A DNA stretch of 64,000 bases from Pelodera strongyloides (lineage: Eukaryota > Nematoda > Chromadorea > Rhabditida > Rhabditidae): assembly GCA_036852015.1 (NCBI GenBank), contig JAANDG010000152.1, positions 62,001 to 126,000 of the forward strand, read 5' to 3'. The position numbers and the translations under genes are program-made. Under the pieces are notes generated by a model. The model was given only the letters and a program-made list of their open reading frames with translations, was not told where the DNA came from and did no database searches. This document shows positions 12,716-25,849 of this stretch, piece by piece. Position 1 is the stretch's first letter. The number at the start of each line of letters is the position of its first letter.

Positions 12716-15208
12716 GTAAGTTAAGCTTTTTTATATTTCATAATTTCATTTCATGGGTGAGGTGAATGTTACAGCATACTATCTCTCACCCTCACTCGTG
12801 TGGCCTAGCCGCGACTCTCACGTCAGAGCGTTGCTTGCAATGACACAAGCAGGTGTCTAACTACTATGATCTTCAACTAGTAGTAACATCTCTGACTTCC
12901 CCTGTGGCCCAATTATGATATGCTATTGTGTTCTGTTACTGTATCTACATCACAAACATTCCGCTACACCACACATAACACAGGGATCACATCACACAGC
13001 ATCCCCATGGTATTCACCATTAAAGCATATTATAACGTGAATTCCGGTCGTGATACCGATACGTTGAATAAGGGTGGGATCCTCGTTGTGGACGATCAGT
13101 CCGTTGCGTAGATTGACATATGTCATAAGTGAAAGCAGAAAGCATTGAATACATATTCGTAGATGTGAGTGCCGAGTGCCATCAGCTAGAGGGGCTGATT
13201 TGGCAGTTGAGGGTTGAGGGCCGCCATCCGCGATCAGCTAGAGGGCTTGGATAACCAACCAACCGAACGCATCATTTAGCCCGATTGCTTGGAAGGAACA
13301 CATCTAGGCACCATGATGCAGTTCACTATAAGAGCTCTTCGGGATCCAGATAGGAGGGCTCTTGCGAGACCAAAATTTTACAAACTCATCAAGTGGGTCG
13401 TGTTCTTGTTAAACTGTTTTGGATTTGCTTTTTGTTGGGGAACCTGTAAGTAGGAACTAAGATAGGAATCAAACCAGGTTCCATATCCTTAGCCTTTAAA
13501 TAACAAGCAAATGTTTTCACTGCAATGTGAGCCTGCAAATGCACGCTTGCTTGTTGGCGGACGCATCGCGCTGTCGCAGTTTATTGGTGTATTCTTATAT
13601 ATAGTCTACGCTACTAGATTTTATGTTATATTGATTCATTGATTGATCTACCTTGGTTTTGATAAAATCTAACTTTCTACTAGTGTTTTTTTATTTTGTT
13701 AGGAGAGCGGGCAGTAGCTCAAGCGTTGTAACATCTGACTTGTGAAATGTAGACTGCATCATTACATTCCAAATCCCACGTATTGTTGCAATCTGTGCCC
13801 CTTCGTTTTAGCCCGTCTTTCTGGTATAGACGAAACATACATTTGCATATAATACGTGGGCTTACACTGGTCCAGCATACCACGTTGCCATGCCGATTCA
13901 AGAAGCCCTTGATGGAGATCTAAGTTTGCATCTACTCTAACTTTAATTCTTGTTATTTGCAGGCTTGTGAAACGTCGTATTCTGAATTCTGTACCTTCGT
14001 GGTCCTTGGAGTTTGCTGATGAACCTGCTCAAACACACAAAGTTGTCAGGACGTGAAGTAAGAGGTGATCTGAAGGTTACCAATTGCAGGAAGGCTGGAA
14101 ATAGAGGTAGATCATAGTTCTGAAGTTATTAATTGGTTACAGCTATTGTAAAATATTGTAGCTTGTTGTTAATTTTTTTTGTGTCCGTTGTTGTTTGTTG
14201 TTGGCGGTTTGCTGGTGTAAGCTGTTGAAGTGTTGCTTGCTATTACTTGTTAGATAGGATCGTTGCTCGTAGCAGTAACCGTTTGAATAGGTTAGTACTA
14301 CTAACTAACATAGCACATTAGTAGGATTAGGTTAGTTTAGTTCGGAGTTCTTATGTCTTTGTTGTGCTTGTTGTTTGTGGTATGATGATTGTGTGTACAA
14401 TACGGGTATATTCTTGAGGTTATATAAGGCGTAACGTTAGATGATTTCGTTGTTGTATTGGTAAGATTTTGAAATAGTAGGGATATTATTAGACGATGGT
14501 ATAATCTGAGTATTTCATATTGTCCGATATCTCCAATTGGGGTTGAGCGTGGTCAGAAACTTTACAAATTGTATTTGCTGTGTTTGTACATATTGCTCCA
14601 AGTTTACTATTTTCGTTTTCAAGTATTTTACGTGGTATATTTTGTTACGGTTGGTGGATTTACGTCTATGTTGTTTTTATCGCACTTTTTGTTATGTTTC
14701 CATAAAAAGTTATAAAAGTTCGTTGTAGTATAGTATACTGTAATGCGCATAAGATATTGAGAGAAGAAAGGCAATGAGTTTAGTGATTGAAACCTTTTCT
14801 GGAATGTACATGGGAATCATGAGATAGTCCTACCAACTAGACCGCCAGGTTTTCGCTCACATCGCCAGAGTTTCGCCAGTGTTACGCGCAGGCCCAGTAA
14901 GCCTTCACCTTGATGTTCTGAGTGTTCTTTAGTAACCGAAACGCATATAACTGTTACTTTTATCCATGAATGTCCTTGATGTGATCACTGTAGTCTCAAC
15001 TATAGCTGATAATGTATATTTAAGATATGGAATCAATAAAGTAAACGCTTTATTAATTGAGAATAAAAAGAAAAACTGGTCGCTTCCAAGAAAGGAAATA
15101 TATTTGTTAGTCAATTGTGTACCCGTTTGATTTTACTCAAGAAATCAAATGTTAAAGTGTATGAAACGTGCTGGAAGTCCTATAATCTACAGAGAGTGAT
15201 AAGGGTTT
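12716..15208. other. Spacer without a supported gene
   Basis: Contains a possible exon at about 13306-13450 whose peptide has a hydrophobic run ('WVVFLLNCFGFAFCWG'), and a possible acceptor near 13963. Neither joins in phase to the exon at 12635-12715. From about 14100 on, the sequence is AT/T-rich with no coding signal. Confidence 0.4.
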
Positions 15209-15393
15209 GTTTAAAGCGAAATGCCGGCCTGTTTGTGAAACACATCGAGTACGCCATCATTCCTATGCAGCTTATGCAAATGAACACGAATTAGAATAAA
15301 AAAATCGAGCTAAATTCAAGCAGCTTTGCAGAAATACGTAAGAATTCAGCTGTCCACGATGCGTTTCAAAAACCGGCCGGTATTTCGCTTTAA
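15209..15393. mobile_element. Inverted-repeat element, family A
   Basis: Left 'ttaaagcgaaatgccggcct', right 'accggccggtatttcgcttt'. The interior holds 'cttatgcaaatgaaca' and 'aaaatcgagctaaattcaag'. About 185 bp. Confidence 0.8.
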
Positions 15394-15899
15394 GAACTTA
15401 TAAAGTTCAATTTGTACTTTTTCTCGTGAGTATGACGTGCAACTACTCTGGTGAGTTGCAAAATTAGCTACAAAATCAACATGTTTCTTAGTCAACTTCG
15501 ACGATGAACGAACGATCTCCTTAGCTTAATAGCAAAGGTTTGGTCGGTTATGGCAACGTAAGTCTAGGCTACATTTATGTATTCAGGCTATGTAAGAGTG
15601 ATTTAATACAGTATTCAAAGCGACTTGTTCCGCAGAGGTTCTATAAATTATGTTGGCAGAAAGTCCAACGAACTTCCCGCCATAATCACTTGGGTATTTC
15701 AGTTGTACCAAACCGAGTAGGGTACATATATGTTGGTGAGAACGTCCCTTTATGTCGGGGAGAACATTCCCCGACATCATCACTTGGGTATTGGGATGTC
15801 CTTCGCCGGCTCACTACTGTAGCCACCATCTGATTGGGAGGAACCGCTCAAGGGTCGACGATGCTCCTTTCTGAAGTAAAGGATTCAAGTAACTTCCTC

Positions 15900-16052
15900 A
15901 AGCTATATTCACTACTCACTTCCCTGGGGGGGGGTGGGAGGGGGGGGGGGGGGGGTAGTCACTGGGGAGAACAAGAGCACTAAAACGTGAGAGCTGCAGA
16001 GAAGAAGACAGTTGCTCCCTCGGGGGAATTGAGTGGTGAATACGGCCTAAGG
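15900..16052. mobile_element. Inverted-repeat element, family D
   Basis: Ends 'ttcactactcacttccct' and 'gggaattgagtggtgaatac' are roughly inverse. A 37-nt G-rich run (about 15920-15956) lies between. Related copies occur at 19879-20022 and 29810-29936. Confidence 0.65.
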
Positions 16053-16281
16053 GTTCATGAAAGTGTAGGAGGTGCTCATATAACTGAATAATATGGATCA
16101 TGGTATGATGAAGTATGAAGTAACTTCATAGTTAGCATTATTTGATCGACTTTTAGCGAATACACCTTCTCGGTACGGTAAGTTCAGAGCTAGCAGCACA
16201 TTTGTGGCATCTGGCACCCACAGTATGACGTATGACCCATAGTATAGTTCTGCTGTAAAGAGCGTATGCCAAGAATGACGC

Positions 16282-19200
16282 CTAAAATAAACGAAAGAAA
16301 AATACCCACATGAATGCAGTTCGTGCCTTGTTGATGTTCTTGGCCAGTTGATGTTTGAGAAGGGGCTGGCAGCATGAAATTTGGAATGGGACTGGCTCAG
16401 GGAGTCTTGGTTTGGCCTTCGCTTCGCACACGGTCAGTCTTGTCTCCGGAGTATGGACAAGGAGCAGGAGGCCATCGTCGGCCCGGCCCTCGCTCACCTC
16501 GACCTCGTTGATGGGGAGCACGCGGTAGTACTTGGCCTAGAGGAAAGATATGATTATGTCTTACAGAAGATGCAATATTTGTTGAAATTAAGTTATCGGA
16601 GGAGGTCATTTAGAAATTAGAAAACGTTCTACACTTCGACCTCGTTGATAGGGAGCACGCGATAGTAGGAAAGATACTTACGCTTATGTAGTTGGACTTT
16701 AATAGGACCGTAGATTAGACGCCCGCCTATGACCTAAGTAGCAGGTTCACGTAGGCTCAACTTGAAACATTGATAGTATGCGGTGAAAAAAAAACAATTG
16801 ACAGGTCCCGGGATTTACCTGGGTGTCCTTTCACGAAGCGCGCGCCTTTTTGACGGGTTCACTTGTCACTTTTTCGTCCAGTCGTCGCGCCATTCTTTCG
16901 CCAAGAGGCAGGTTTTTGCCGCGCAACAGCAGTGTCTCTACATAAAAAATAACCCTCACCTTAGCCGACATACGCGAATCACTTGGAAGTAGAAGGAGGA
17001 GACAGGCGAAGACGAACATCACATACTCCTAAAATACAAAATTTAGGAATTATATATTTTGCTTTGGAAAGTTATAATATGGAAGCAGCATACGGTAGCT
17101 GTTGGAGTTTCCTACTTTGCTGTAGATGACTATTATGATATATTGTGATTTCCATTTATATGAAAGAAGTGACTAACATATATAAGTGGTTAACAGGGTT
17201 ATTACAGGGTTATTAATTGCCCCACCGCACACCGTAGGCATACGGTATAGTAATGAAGTCATGACACTTTTGGGCGATTATTAATTATTGATTACCTGTG
17301 AAGTCTTCTGATCAGCGTTCACCCACCGCACATGAGCGAATATCAAAAGATCTCGGACGTCAATTCGGAGTTTCTAAAATGAATTCAAAGTGGAACTAAT
17401 AATAATAATAATAATTTATTTCCAGTTGGCATGACGAATTCATTTGGTAAACGATTTCAAGACGAGGGAAAAAACTGCAGGGTTGCTCTAAATATGTACA
17501 AGCGTTGAAACATTATACTTTCAAGTCTTGGTTATGCTGCACCTTTCTTCATTTATCACATTTGAGATTAACGCAGTATGTGGATGTGAGATTTCACATT
17601 CAAATGTCTTTACATGTGTTGTTTTATGGGGGTTTCAAGTATGGTGAAAATTTGCAGTATTTTGGAACTACACTAGAATATTTTTTACTTTTCATATTCT
17701 ATATGCAAGTTTCGTGCAGAAATACGGTAGTATTGACAGAATCACACCGATTCCATTTTCCGCTTTCCTACCTTTGCCGTGAACATTTCCTTGTGCGTTT
17801 CGGAAATCGACTGAAGATGAGGGGCGAACTGCTCGTGAATTCGTTGCATTTCGTTCACGTATTCGGCCACCGTTTGCATCTTTTGAAGAGCGGTTTCTAC
17901 CTGAATATTGGCCTTATATTATGGTTCGGATTGATGGTACACGACCTAGGCCCAGGTTTAGACCTAGGCCCATGGTCAGGTACCGTATGCAAGGGGACAT
18001 AGCTGTTGTTGCGCCTTTTCAGTCTCATCACATACTATAGGTGTAGGGTATAGGTTCGGCCTTTAGGTTTACAGAAAAACAGATGATGTGTACATTGGCG
18101 GACTTCAGTGTCAGTAAAGTCCTATTACATCAAATTCTACGAAGACTTTGGATGAGATGATGAATCACAATTAGCTAGCAAGCATCACATTTGCTGTTTC
18201 TGATTCTGAACAATACCAGAACGGAAGCAAGAAATAATAAGACAAGGTTATCATATCAATCCTACCTGTCTAGCCTCCAGGCTCCCACTCTCACACCCTG
18301 CCGCTATGGTCTTGAGCAACAATGGGTACTGTACTACTCGTTGAACAGGTTTTATCATCCGCGACTCGTAGGAACAGTGCTGAGCGCCCGTGAAGTTGGC
18401 TGCCTTGAAATATTACGGTATTTGCCTTGTTTCTATAAAAAGCTATAAAATCAATAATCAATAGGGCTCAGGCTCAGGGTGCCATAAAAACTGTTTGCAG
18501 TATTTTCCTGGCAAGCAGGATGGTGGACTGCACAGTAGTAGCACATAAATTGGCGACTCGGGCAATTATATTAAATATTAAATACGGCGTTCGCAATAAT
18601 GTTACCGAATTTTTTTCTTGCCATAAACAAATGAAGCGCTACCTCATAACCATATGCCCTACCATTTAGGTAACCTGACTATGAAAACTGACATTTTAAT
18701 AACGCGATCAATAATTAACATACCTCTAATTGTGCATGAAGTGTCTTGTTTTCTTTGAGTTCCTGCTGCAGGGTGAGATACGCAGCTGCGTACTCGGCGT
18801 AAACTTTGAACTCAGAACTTCTATTGACAAACAATGCACAGACGCGCATCACTGCGTCCTAAAAGAAAAGAATTAAGTTGTGTATCATTATACTATACCT
18901 CCTTTCGGTTTCCAAGCATGATGCACAGAAGGAGCTTTTTTGGAAAACGGACCTAATCACGGGAAAAATCAAAAACATTTTTCTTGACGTGAATATCAAA
19001 GCAATTTATGGAGCCTCACAACTACTACGTGGTCGTTCCACTATCCAGGGAACTATGTATGATATCTACAAAATTCACAGTCTGAAATCTACATACAGTG
19101 TACTCACTCTGACTTGCGCGTGCAGCGCTCCGTCGTGCGCGGCGTCGCTGACAGCCTCCTGAAGCGCTTCGAGGAAAGCTTCCTGCATTGCCTCGAGACG

Positions 19201-22200
19201 AAGAGCGGCTTCCATTGTCTCTCGTACACTTCCGATACACAAATAGAGATCGACCATCTAGATAATTAATATTTCTATGATTACGTTAACTATCTCTAAT
19301 ATTTATCTGACTACGTTTAGAGCGTAACGTCACACAAACATACAAACAAACTTCGTGCATTTAAAAGATAACAGCTGACCTGTTTCAAATCGCCAACATA
19401 TTTCTGCTCAGTGGTCAGTAGTTCCTGTATTGATCGGTGTAATTTGCCTTCTAATCGTAAAGGCGTTACGGCTGAAGGCGGAGGGACTGCGGAAGGACGT
19501 GGAGAACGGTCCCACTGGAATGTTAATAAAAATGAAATGATAACATCAATTTATGACATTATTGATTGATCTCCCATACTTGTTGCAATCAACGACTGAG
19601 GAACTGCAGAAACATGCAGAAACTATAAAACTTACATATTCCACGAATGACATGGAGTTAGCACCAAATTACTGTACTCGCAAGGTAAAGGTACCTTCAG
19701 CGCCTTTACTCGTACAATGATGAAAAGCACCTGTGCAATGTGATTGGTTCTCTGATCAAATTCCTTGGCAACCGTCCGTCGCTTCAAAACAATTTTCGTG
19801 CCATCACGAAGCAGACGCTCTACATCACTGGCGCTGGGCACCTAAAAAAATTCTAACGGTTAGCCACCGTAATAGACTTCAGAGGAGAGGTCATATTCAC
19901 CACTCAATTCCCCATGGGGAATTCCCCTTCTTTTTCCCTGCGTGTCTCACATTAGAATGCTATTTTCTATCCCCAGGGAATATTTCCCCGAGGGAATGGG
20001 AGTGGTGAGTATGGCCTCTGGTCAAGTAGTATTGTCTTCATGCTACAGATCTTTTATAGGGTGAATATATTACAAAGTTTACAGATCTTTTTTACGATCT
20101 TTTATAGGGTGAATATATTACAAACTTCACTAATACATACAAGAATAAATACATGTATTATGATTTACATGTATTACAGTACCACACACCATAGCAATCG
20201 GTTGTCCGTCGACACTGACTACCGTATCCCCAACTGCCGGACCGCCCGGACTGAAAACCGCGACGCCTCGGACCTCGGCCCGAACTTTACCATCGTCCTG
20301 CTGAGAGGCATATATGGTTAGGCCCAGACGACCGTGCTTCTTTTCGACCTGTAAAATATAGAGTATTAAATATTACATGAAAGCAACATCGACCTGGCGC
20401 CGAATTGACTTACGAAAATCCTTAATTTACAGAGGGCCCTAAACTCTTGAGGGCATAAACTAAACCCTAAACTAAACGCTGGGGAATTTCACTAGTATGA
20501 CTGTTTGAGGGATTTTCAATGTATTTTTACATACAGGGATAATGCTGTGTTTTGCTAATTTGCAAATCCTGTAAGTAGTGTAGAGGGATGGGGTTGTATA
20601 TTGTATTGGGTATCTTGTAGGCCCGTAATATTGCATTCTACTCCACAACACACCTGATACTCTGTCCTTAGAATCAATCGATATTCATCATTGAGTTCTA
20701 GAACAAGATCGAACAAATGTGAATCGATACCCAGTTTTTCGCAAACCTAAAAGGTACAACGATACAAAGACTAGGGTATAAAGACTAATAAGCTTAGGGT
20801 ACAAAGACTAATAAGACTATACAAAGACTAAGGCAAAAAGATAAGGATGCTAATATGCTAACGCAGAAACTAACGCACAATAAAATGCACTAACGACAAC
20901 CAGTACCTTATCCAGAAGCTCGTTTTTATTGTTATTCTTGTGTGTGATCACTGTGGTTGTTCCATTGGGTAGTAACACATTGAACATCTGAAGTAAAGAG
21001 GAAATAGGTGGATAGAAAACGCGATTTCCAAAATGGATCAGAGTTGATTCACGAAATCTTCTTTCAAAATGTAGGTTTAACTTGAACACCAAACTCGAAA
21101 TAACAACCATGAACCCAAGCCTAAGAAGCCTAAGCGTTGGGGCACAATCAGACCAATCAGATTTGTAAGCCGAAGCCCATGTGCCTACTGTTACTGAGTG
21201 AAACGTACCAGCCTTGAGGCACTTTCCAGTCTAGGTCAACCTCTTGCCCACGTGAACAACAAAGCAAAGCATGTTGTAATTACAGTTAAGTTACAGTACC
21301 AACTACCTACCATATCCGTGCTCGAGGACGCCGTGTTTGACATCGTCATATTATTGGTAGGGGATAAGGCGCGGAGGTCGCTGGCTCTACCATCACTCGT
21401 CTTACGGAACCTAAGAAAGTTTACATTTCAAATAGAATTTCTTTCTAAACTTGGATCTTACAATAAGCATATCTACAAGCTAGTGGTGGCTGCGACTAAA
21501 CCGAGATCTAAACCACATGACTATACCTGAACGGACGATCGCTGTATAATAGAAGAAAACATTAATTACAATTGCACTGAGGATTTCAGCGAGAGAGATA
21601 TGGAAAGACAGACAGAGAGAGAGGGAGAGAGAGAGAGAGCGAGAGAGAGAGAGAGAGAGAGAAAGAGTGTGGAGAGCCAGAGAGAAAGAAAAGCAAGATG
21701 AACAACCTCATATTCTACAAGCCTATTTATGGAGCAGGAAATTGGAAAAAGCTTGTTTACCAAGTAGAAAGTTATTAGAAAACTGCAAAAATAGAGAAAC
21801 TCGGCATTCTGCAGCGCTTAGGCCGCATTCAAAGTATTAGATGTAAACTATGTGCCATTTTGATTATGTGACTTCGTTTCACAAACCACGTGTCATGTCG
21901 CTTTAGTTTCGGTTGAATACCATCCACTATAGACTACAGTAACACTTACATTCTAAAATTGTGTAGCTGTGAGAGTGCGAGGTATATGGAGGGCAGAGGA
22001 CAGTCAGGCAGAGAGTACTGTAGCAGTCGGGCGCTCAGACACGACAAGGCCTCCTGTAATAAAATGAAATTATTTTAGAAAACGATAAGATACGTACAAC
22101 AATTATCGACAAAGTCGCAAAAAGTATTTTGCCACTGTGGACGGGAGCAAAAAAAGAGAAAGTTCACACAAAATGTTTGGTTTTAGTGATGTAATAACTT

Positions 22201-23610
22201 TTTTCCATATCTTGCTTCTGGTGTCCATTATATTATCCTAATATTAAAGCGAAATACCTGCCAGTGTGTGAAACACATCGAATACACCAGCATTCTTATA
22301 CAGCTTATACAAATAAACATAAATTAGAATACAAAATCGAGCTAATTTCGAGCAAATTAGCATAAATACTTAAGAATTCAGTTGTCCATGGTGCGTTTCA
22401 AAAACCGTTGCTTTAAGTTGAGCCATGCCCAAAAATACTCTCGCAAGTAAATTAGGCAAAGCGCAACTATCTGTTATTATGGGAAAGGTAAATGTATTTA
22501 GAACAGCTTTAGTTTCGGATGTGTGTTTGAAAAATCCCCGCTAGATGTTTGCTTTTTTTTACGAAAAAGGCGTGAACACTAAAATTGTAGGCTTTCGTTA
22601 GAAAGGGTGGTAGTTTCGTTAAAAAGAAAAATGGGGCTTACATTTCTGGTATAGAATTACACACTCCAAAAGAGGGGAATATACTGAATTTTCTCGGTTG
22701 CCTACGTTTTTAAAAAGATAAACACTGTGGGGTGAATTAAATCGAATTATCGAGTACTGATACTTATTCCCCACCAAATTGCAATGAGAGAAAAACGCGG
22801 GCGAGGTGGTAAGCATTTTGATTGTTTCAGATTATGGGGTTTCCAATATGGCCGATTTTCCTTCCAAGTCTAGAAAAATATACCGTATCTTGGCAGTACA
22901 CGATAATAGCTACAGGCAGTTTTTACGGCGACGGGACCATTTGTTCAACAAAAAATAGCTTTGATGGCGGATTTTCTATAGTGCGAATGTGTCAAAATTA
23001 CGCAAAATTACGGTAGATTGGCACACTATTTTGCAATTGATACTTGGAAGGAAAATGCACGGTTTTTGGCATACTTGGAAACCCCGTCATATTTATATCA
23101 ATGTAAAGCGTAAAATACATATTGGTCTTGAACGCGTATCAATCAAACTAATAGGAATAGTTTCACACACTGAAAGATCTGCACCGAATATAATTAGAGC
23201 TCTATGGATATATTTATCTAGAAACACTGCGCATTCAGCAATCACTATGCTCATTCAACTAGGAAAATATCATTGCTATGAAAGGTGTTCATTTCTTATT
23301 TTGTATCACCTATTTCTTATCTGAGAACCACGAGATCAGTATCTTAACCTGATTGTGGGCAACTAAAAAGGAAACTAAAAAGTATTTTGAATAAAGGAGA
23401 ACAGTATAAAGAACAGTCATTTAATATAACAATGTATTAAATGTTGAGAGAGGCAATCAACTTAAAATTAAATTTACCTTCAGTTGCAGTGTTGTATTCG
23501 AGGAGAGGGCTTTTAGCCTGACTTGCAGGCATACATCTTTCATTGTCCACTTTTCTCTCGACCAATCAGAGGGATCCTCGCCACTGACCACCTGAATACA
23601 GTACTAGAAG

Positions 23611-23680
<70 letters not shown>

Positions 23681-24605
23681 CTCACACTCTCTATTTTTTT
23701 CAACTTATTTCTTTATATTGTTTCCTCCTTATCTGTCGCTCTCTGTCTTCCTCTCTCCCCCCCCCCTCTCTCTTCTTGTCTCTTTCCATGGAAAGTAACT
23801 ACCGTAGAAGATAGCTTGCTGCGTACGCGCATCCGTTGTTTCTGTAACGTGGCTATTGCGACGTCCGTACTTGTAGTTCGGGCAAGCAGAAGCGAGGAGA
23901 GATTGAGCACCTAAATGAGGAATACGTTTCAAGAAAGTAACTAAAGTAGCATAGAATCTTGACGGAAGTCCATTAGAGTTTTTGTTGGGCATTATGTGCG
24001 AAAAATTGTGAAGGAATTCGCTACATATTATTCGTTAAATGGTTTTGTGTCTTCAAGATTTGAAATGGTATGAAGGTTCTAGGCTATTCATAGCATTTCA
24101 TTTAAGGCAGACACTTATATAACTGAGAACGTTGTATCTTCTGACATTTAATTAGGTACCCTAGTCTAGATAACCTAACAGCTGAACCCTGTGTACCAAC
24201 AAACTTAAAAGGTGCGAATCATTGACTACTAGTGGGCTCACACAATGACAACTCACCTGTGCTAAAAATGGTACCGCTGGTTGGGAGAACTCGAACTGGT
24301 AGACGGTCCTCTGGTGTACAACAAACCTACCAAGAAAGTTAACGACAACTACCTGTGCTAAAAATGGTACCGCTGGTTGGGAGAACTCGAATTGGTAGAC
24401 GGTCCTTTGGTGTGCGAGATGGAGGATGGTATCTGCCGGGCCAGACGTTACCACACATTCCAACTAGAATATATAAACAGTGCGATTAGCGGCACGGCAC
24501 CGGGCAAATCCGGTAAACATCGTTGTTTGGATAAAGTTGGATTAGGAAGGCTGGCTTCAAGATTGCCCTTCTATGTGAGAGAGAGGGAGGGAGAGAAGGG
24601 GAGAG

Positions 24606-24649
<44 letters not shown>

Positions 24650-25849
24650 CAGAGATATGGAGAGATGAGGTAAGGGGGGTTACAGTAATTATGACAAATA
24701 AATTACCAGATCGACGTTGATCAACTGATGATTGTAATGGAATACCAATGCTAATGGATTCACGGCCACCATTGTAGTTTCAGCAGGAAGTTTCTGAAAT
24801 GAAATTGGATAATATAAAGTTATTATAGATTTCCAAACGAATAAATATTAGTTGTGAAATGACAGTAAGTTCCGATGGGTAAGCATTCAAAAATTGATGT
24901 TGCCAAAAATCAATCGTATTAATAAATAACGCCAAATGTTAATGTTAGTATAATTAAATATTACCTTTAGCACAACCCGGGTCTTATCGAACACAGCCAG
25001 CTGAGATACTTGACATATTGTCGACTGCTGAAATGAATACAGTTGAAATATATCTGACCAGACAGCTACGCCGCCTGAGGCCTGAGGCTTTTCATACTAA
25101 TGAAACGTCTGTAACGAAGAAGAAAATCTTACGAATGAAGCACGCATCGTTCCTTTACATGAGATTATTCTAATTTGAGCGGCGGCACTCTTTTATATCC
25201 GAAGCGGGACACTTTATTCAAATTGAACTTCCGTAACGCACAGGGGGCTAGCGCACACTACAGTTGCTCTTATATATAATAAGATTAGTAACCTAGTGAA
25301 AAAAATTGTCTGGGTTACTAGAAATTTCATAGATTTCCAGTGAAAAGGGTAAACAAGAAAATAAGCTAGTACCTGAAACAGCCCGGCGGTCCTGAGCGTC
25401 AGCGAGGAGTCTTTCGTGGAGCAGACGGAGAGAAATGAGTTGGCATCTCTGAAAATATTATTAGGCTGGAAACATAGCTATTCTTTTTCTTGAAGAAGCA
25501 CGGCAGGGGTACAGTAGCATTTAGACGCCGCAGTAATTATTGCATTACCTATTCTCAAGCAAAACATTGCAGTTTTGACAGGCTAAACAAGCCGTACGCT
25601 AAGACACTTAGGTTTACAACTAGGCTTACGATAGACTTACCTAGCTGATAAAGTATTCACTCCAAGTGTTCGTCCCCCAACATCCTTCCAGAAAACGAAA
25701 CATTCTGATATCTTTTCCACGGCACAGTCTGCAAATCAAGTAACAGGTAAGTAAGTACTGAAATTCCTAAACTAAGGTGAAACCTCTATAACGATTTTCA
25801 TGGTACGCGACCACGACTGTGCCCTGGGGTCGCAGCCGCGCGGGCACCT
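16282..25849 (-). CDS. sif: Still life/TIAM-like Rac guanine-nucleotide exchange factor (N-terminus missing)
   Basis: Twenty-two phase-consistent exons give about 812 residues. Exons: 25849-25793, 25728-25641, 25448-25373, 25027-24965, 24793-24707, 24463-24353, 23910-23803, 23591-23478, 22053-21950, 21410-21311, 20987-20907, 20746-20654, 20348-20190, 19841-19731, 19514-19380, 19257-19108, 18858-18724, 18403-18266, 17900-17772, 17373-17296, 17028-16960, 16536-16282. Domains in order: end of a WH1 ('ECFVFWKDVGG'), N-terminal PH and helical extension, RBD (about 303-361), PDZ with loop 'LGLTI' (about 361-451), DH (about 451-680; 'IQELLTTEQKYVGDLK', 'RMIKPVQRVVQYPLLLK') and C-terminal PH ('YYRVLPINEVEV'). 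This order matches Drosophila Still life/TIAM, which activate Rac at the membrane. The 5' exon(s) and start were not found. The stop at 16282 could instead follow a missed 3' intron (donor at 16304). Confidence 0.88.
16637..16677 (-). repeat. Duplicated fragment of the last Still life exon
   Basis: The segment encoding 'YYRVLPINEV' at the start of the last exon (16536 downward) is repeated at 16677-16637 on the same strand, inside the preceding intron, with few mismatches. Confidence 0.75.
19879..20022. mobile_element. Inverted-repeat element, family D
   Basis: Left 'agaggtcatattcaccactc', right 'gagtggtgagtatggcctct' inverse. Inner arms 'ttccccatggggaattcccc' and 'gggaatatttccccgaggga'. Located in a Still life intron. 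Confidence 0.75.
20041..20130. repeat. About 50-bp tandem duplication in intron
   Basis: 'cttttatagggtgaatatat' plus 'tacaaa' occurs twice (about 20049 and 20098). Confidence 0.75.
21598..21667. repeat. GA microsatellite in intron
   Basis: Nearly uninterrupted 'gagaga' with minor interruptions. Other GA/CT tracts in the window: 23611-23690, 24576-24650, 28281-28356, 29335-29465, 33757-33830, 35726-35753. Confidence 0.9.
22244..22417. mobile_element. Inverted-repeat element, family A (decayed right end)
   Basis: Left 'ttaaagcgaaatacctgcca'. The right end is shortened to 'gcgtttcaaaaaccgttgct'. The interior matches other copies ('aaaatcgagctaatttcgag'). Confidence 0.7.
23611..23690. repeat. 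CT microsatellite
   Basis: Long 'ctctct' tract about 20 bp outside a coding exon (23478-23591) of the Still life gene, within the upstream intron. Confidence 0.9.
24250..24415 (-). repeat. 96-bp tandem duplication spanning an exon and its donor site
   Basis: The segment encoding 'RTVYQFEFSQPAVPFLAQ' and the following donor appears twice, ending at 24353 ('CAG|GTAGTT') and 24257 ('CAG|GTGAGTT'). The offset is 96 bp, a multiple of three, and the sequence between is open in frame. So splicing at either donor, or across both, keeps frame with the next exon at 23910. Confidence 0.85.
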
